DNA from: Echinococcus granulosus | Taxonomy: Eukaryota; Platyhelminthes; Cestoda; Cyclophyllidea; Taeniidae | Direction of reading: 5' to 3' | Assembly (NCBI RefSeq): GCF_000524195.1 | Contig: NW_020170439.1 | Span: forward strand, 79,712-117,614 | Length of the DNA stretch: 37,903 nucleotides | In this document: positions 35,066-37,903 of the stretch, one piece after another | How the letters are laid out: each line of letters begins with the position of its first letter | Numbering within the stretch: the first letter of the stretch is position 1 | Notes under the pieces: model-generated | Told to the model about the DNA's origin: nothing | The model's database searches: none | What the model saw: the letters and a program-made list of their open reading frames with translations, nothing else | Program-made: the position numbers and the translations under genes

Positions 35066-37599
35066 GTTGGAGCGCAGGGCTACTTTATGCTTCGTTCAAT
35101 GACAATCTTCGGACAATGCCTGTAGCTGCTCATTTTCGGTCAACGCGCGTCTGTGTTCCTGCTATCACATGGTCCGCATGCGTGCGTTTCAGGAAAGGAA
35201 GACCCGCTTGCACGCGTTCGAATTTTGTCGAGTGGACAGATCTTAGCTGTATTGGTTGCTTGGCCCCCAGGAGATCCACGGTTAGCACTGTCCTCTCCAC
35301 TGCACATCAAGTAAGCATTAGTTTATGGAAGACTGGGTTGCGTGCCTTCGTAGAGTGGAGCAGGTAGTCCGTTTGTTCGCTTGGCAAAACTAAGGAACGA
35401 AAGATCTTTCTGTCCTGGGTCGGTCGACAAGCAGTCCGTCCGTTTCTGTGACGCATGTGCAAAATTGAAGAACAAATTTCTAAACTGTGAGGCTTGACTT
35501 TTAAGGCTCGTAAAGCTGGTAAACCCCAACAACTCCGTTTAGTTCAACGGATATCTTATGTGAGTTAAACAGAATAAGAGGGTAGCACGGAGCACAAACT
35601 ACCAATACACCGACCCCTATCCCTACAATTCATTAAAAGGCATCGCATTGGGTCAAACCGAAGATCGCGTGATTTTTTTATTCTTGAATCCATCAGGAAA
35701 GGAAGTACCAGAACCCTTTTACACTCCATGCAGCTGTGGGCAGTTTTCTGTCAAATCTAACTTGCTACGATAATAAAATCAGGTCATTTTGGGACGATTC
35801 AGAGACTGAGGCTTGAGCTGCATCAAGCTCACCTCAGGTGACAATACTACTCACAGGTGGTTTGAGACGCCAGAGCAATTCTACGTCAAAATGAAACGAA
35901 TACCATCTAACCGAATGTGTTTTGTATTGCTTTGGGGAATGGTAATGACTGGACTACAACACAGTTCGGTAAAACGGTAGTCAACTGAAATTAATTTACC
36001 TTCTAGAGAGGAATGCAAATCAGGAGATGAATATGCCTCATGGTGAGGTTTTTGAACCATTTTGATGGGAATCGTATTGGAATTAGAAGTATTGCTAACG
36101 CTTGAAAGTAGCTTCACAACAGGAACTTTTAATGTGAAAATAGCCAGCTCGCCCTCGTTACAGCCATTCATTTTCAATTTTCATGCAGGACTGTTGGTTC
36201 GTCGAGTTGTTCGCAGCTTCCTGCGATTCAGAAAGAGCACGAACCTCCCGTTCTCATCGATTTTGTAGGAGTTTTTGTTGAGGTTTGATTAGCGACCACA
36301 GAGATTAGACTTCATCTCATAGGCTCCCCGATTCCCCAAGACCCCACAATTTCGATTGTCGTCGCGTTTTCTGTGTATGTACAAGAGAAGAATGCACACG
36401 TTGCACCGCATTACAGAGCACACAGCACGTGTACGGAGAGGCTATAAGCTACACGACACTTAAAATGGTTCAAGGTCATTTTTGACCTGTATTCACCGAC
36501 GTACTGATTACTGTTTGGCGGTAGACACTTTAAAGTTGAGCTAATACAAGTCCAGATGTCTCATTCGTCTTTGGGAGAAAGAGTGGATTGTTCCAACTCC
36601 AAATCCGAGACAGGGGGATCAACACTCAATGAAAAACTTGGCAGATGCTCGTTGGAAGAGGTGAGCTAGTTGTGGTTTTAAAAAGTAAGATTTCCACAAA
36701 ATGCTGATAGCTTCCTCTAAGAAAAGATACGTATTTTCTTTTTCACGAAGGGTTTTTCATGCTATTTAGGACTTTCAAGATCGTACAATTATTCCAAGAT
36801 TTAATAAATAACTGGGAGGCAATTTCAACGCAGAAAAAAATTACAGTGCAACCTATCCACTTTAGGACAGCCTAATTAATCGGTGTTGAGATGATGTCTT
36901 TATCAGAAACCCAGGTTTTTTCGTGTGTTATATTGTGATCTAGAAGATCCTGAATTCTCTGGTTAAAATGTACCCGCGATTCCGGCCAACAACTAACCCC
37001 TCTGGGTTGATCAAAATTGAAAAATGTTTTGTTGCATAGATCGAGCCAAATTTCCTCAAGTGTAAGATCTTAGGTACGATTTATTTTAGAGTTCTAACAA
37101 GAGGTTTAAGTTTAAGCGGCCCACACACTAACGGAATACGCCCTGGAATAAATTAGCGCCCTCGTTAGGGAACTGAGTCACCTCAGAACTTTTACATTAG
37201 TTAAACGCATGATCGCTGTGTTTGAGTATTACATCGGTGCAACTGTGCTGCGCTTGAAATTCCCGGTTCGTGTTTTACGGCTGGTCAAGCACCACACGAT
37301 CCATGCTTCGCACGCTCATGTAATACTTGTCTTAATGTGCCTGAGTGAGACGAGGCGGGCAGACGAATCGAACCTCGTGACTGAGGCGTCAAGGTCCTGC
37401 AACCCCGAGGGCGGTTCCGTACCCACACCCCCCCAAACTCCGTACTTGCTTCCCTCATTTACTTATCCCAATAAGCATGACGAAGCCAAATCAACTTGAG
37501 TGTCCTAAGAGTATGAGGACTATGGAAGAGGAGATCTACGAGCCTCGTCCTACACTGGTGGCAGCGCCGGTGGACCTGCCCCTTTTGAAGATGACATGA
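35015..37599 (+). CDS. Unrecognised multi-exon gene downstream of MED14
   Basis: Built from short exons in compatible phase: 35015-35065 (uncertain), 35126-35310, 36189-36282, 36556-36660, 37350-37441, 37476-37599. Together they read 216 residues to TGA. The core is the best part: GKEDPLARVRILSSGQILAV and PPGDPRLALSSPLHIK, then QKEHEPPVLIDFVGVFVE, then a Ser/Gly-rich GERVDCSNSKSETGGSTLNE, then EGGSVPTPPQTP. Each core junction uses a normal GT donor and AG acceptor. I do not recognise the family and see no signal peptide or membrane segment. It begins at most 178 bases after the MED14 stop on the same strand. The 5' exon and the 3' end are open questions. It could also be a partly decayed gene. 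Confidence 0.5.
35126..35310 (+). CDS. Unrecognised gene, exon 2
   Basis: 185 bases after CTGTAG. LLIFGQRASVFLLSHGPHAC, VSGKEDPLARVRILSSGQIL, then AWPPGDPRLALSSPLHI. It ends in phase 2 (AA) before the good donor GTAAGC. GC content is well above the flanks. An alternative frame open from 34987 to 35367 is Cys/Arg/Ser-rich and looks like a shadow. Confidence 0.5.
35311..36188 (+). other. Candidate intron of the unrecognised gene
   Basis: 878 bases from GTAAGC to CATGCAG. Contains AATAAA at 35772-35777, which could be a poly(A) signal if MED14 transcripts extend here. Nothing else seen. Confidence 0.4.
36189..36282 (+). CDS. Unrecognised gene, exon 3
   Basis: 94 bases between CATGCAG and GAG/GTTTGA. 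One base completes a Lys codon from exon 2, then TVGSSSCSQLPAIQKEHEPP and VLIDFVGVFVE. The phase match with exon 2 (phase 2) and exon 4 (phase 0) is the main support. Confidence 0.5.
36556..36660 (+). CDS. Unrecognised gene, exon 4
   Basis: 35 codons in phase 0 after GTCCAG. MSHSSLGERVDCSNSKSETG then GSTLNEKLGRCSLEE, before the strong donor GTGAGC. The ATG directly after the acceptor could also be a true start codon if exons 2 and 3 are not used. Confidence 0.5.
36661..37349 (+). other. Candidate intron of the unrecognised gene
   Basis: 689 bases from GTGAGC to GTGAG, AT-rich. No feature seen. An acceptor further upstream in the frame open from 37209 is possible. Confidence 0.4.
37350..37441 (+). 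CDS. Unrecognised gene, exon 5
   Basis: Starts in phase 0 after GTGAG. TRRADESNLVTEASRSCNPE and GGSVPTPPQTP, ending in phase 2 (CC) before GTACTT. If the following 34-base intron is kept, the frame reads on to TGA at 37497-37499. Confidence 0.4.
37476..37599 (+). CDS. Unrecognised gene, candidate exon 6
   Basis: After a 34-base pyrimidine-rich intron (37442-37475). MTKPNQLECPKSMRTMEEEI, then YEPRPTLVAAPVDLPLLKMT and TGA (37597-37599). A second protein-like frame overlaps it (about 37509-37646, ending FEDDMSFEDWMKTAKLNSHF), so the true 3' end may differ. Confidence 0.35.
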
Positions 37600-37705
37600 G
37601 CTTCGAAGACTGGATGAAAACTGCTAAATTAAACTCCCATTTCTAACCTCTGACCTCTGCCAAAAAATACCCCTAATTCTCTGCGCTCTCCCCCATGATT
37701 TATTT

Positions 37706-37903
37706 TTGGCCATAATCGACGCTGGCATCACCCACAATACCGACATTTATCAATGCTGCGATACGATGGCTCAACTCGTCTTCGATAGGGAGGAACGAAC
37801 TCTCACCAGAGACTTCTTCCTCCGTTTCCGAGAAGCTGATGAGGACGACGAAGAGAATGCTAAGAATCTTCAACACCTAGCGGAACGTGCTTTCAATGGC
37901 TGA
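37706..37903 (+). other. Acidic open reading frame at window end, unresolved
   Basis: Frame open from 37628 to a TGA at the last base. The first ATG in frame is at 37767. It reads AQLVFDREERTLTRDFFLRF and READEDDEENAKNLQHLAER then AFNG. It looks coding (acidic, helix-like), but there is no AG dinucleotide from 37613 to 37786, so splicing can enter only at GATAG (37788). A join from exon 6 (donor GA/GTGTCC at 37496) would be in phase but uses a weak donor. It could be the 3' exon of the unrecognised gene. Confidence 0.3.

Noticed and set aside
34987..35367. 126-codon open frame after MED14
   Set aside because: Rich in Cys, Arg and Ser, as shadow frames often are. The overlapping frame used for exon 2 joins the next exon in phase, while this one would run into a stop.
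37355..37385. B-box-like sequence on the minus strand (GGTTCGATTCG)
   Set aside because: The T-stem does not pair properly and no D-arm or acceptor stem fits. The stretch also reads as a plausible exon on the plus strand.

Overview
This is nuclear DNA of an animal, read from introns, exon phases and protein content. There is no operon layout of bacterial type, and the coding sequence is cut into short exons by GT-AG introns. Very short introns (31 to 38 bases) near the 5' end of one gene and introns of 0.5 to 3 kb elsewhere, with about 40% GC, are typical of parasitic flatworms. A tapeworm or fluke is my best guess; the species cannot be read from the window. All three genes I can support lie on the + strand.

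Region 1 (1-12608): the 3' part of a glycogen phosphorylase gene. Eleven exons encode the last 598 residues: the active-site loop, the whole C-terminal catalytic half with the pyridoxal phosphate lysine, and the stop codon. The 5' exons lie beyond the left edge.

Region 2 (12609-19410): 6.8 kb between genes. It holds homopolymer and CCAT repeats, a decayed protein-like stretch (about 13690-13966), a GC-rich island open on both strands (about 16365-16605) and a strong stem-loop (18841-18919). I see no intact gene there.

Region 3 (19411-34948): a complete gene for Mediator subunit 14 (MED14). I could join 18 exons in consistent phase from ATG to TGA, giving 1,401 residues, close to the human length. 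The first seven exons are packed into about 1 kb with introns of 31 to 60 bases. The other eleven are spread over 13.6 kb.

Region 4 (about 35015 to 37599 or beyond): a gene I do not recognise, assembled from short exons in compatible phase. It starts within about 180 bases of the MED14 stop, so the two could be co-transcribed and resolved by spliced-leader trans-splicing. This is inference. Its 5' exon and 3' end are uncertain. The last 200 bases hold an acidic reading frame that ends exactly at the window edge and that I could not join with confidence.

The genes do not form one pathway. Glycogen phosphorylase releases glucose-1-phosphate from stored glycogen, and MED14 is the backbone of the Mediator complex that links transcription factors to RNA polymerase II. 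I found no convincing tRNA, rRNA, CRISPR array or intact transposon.
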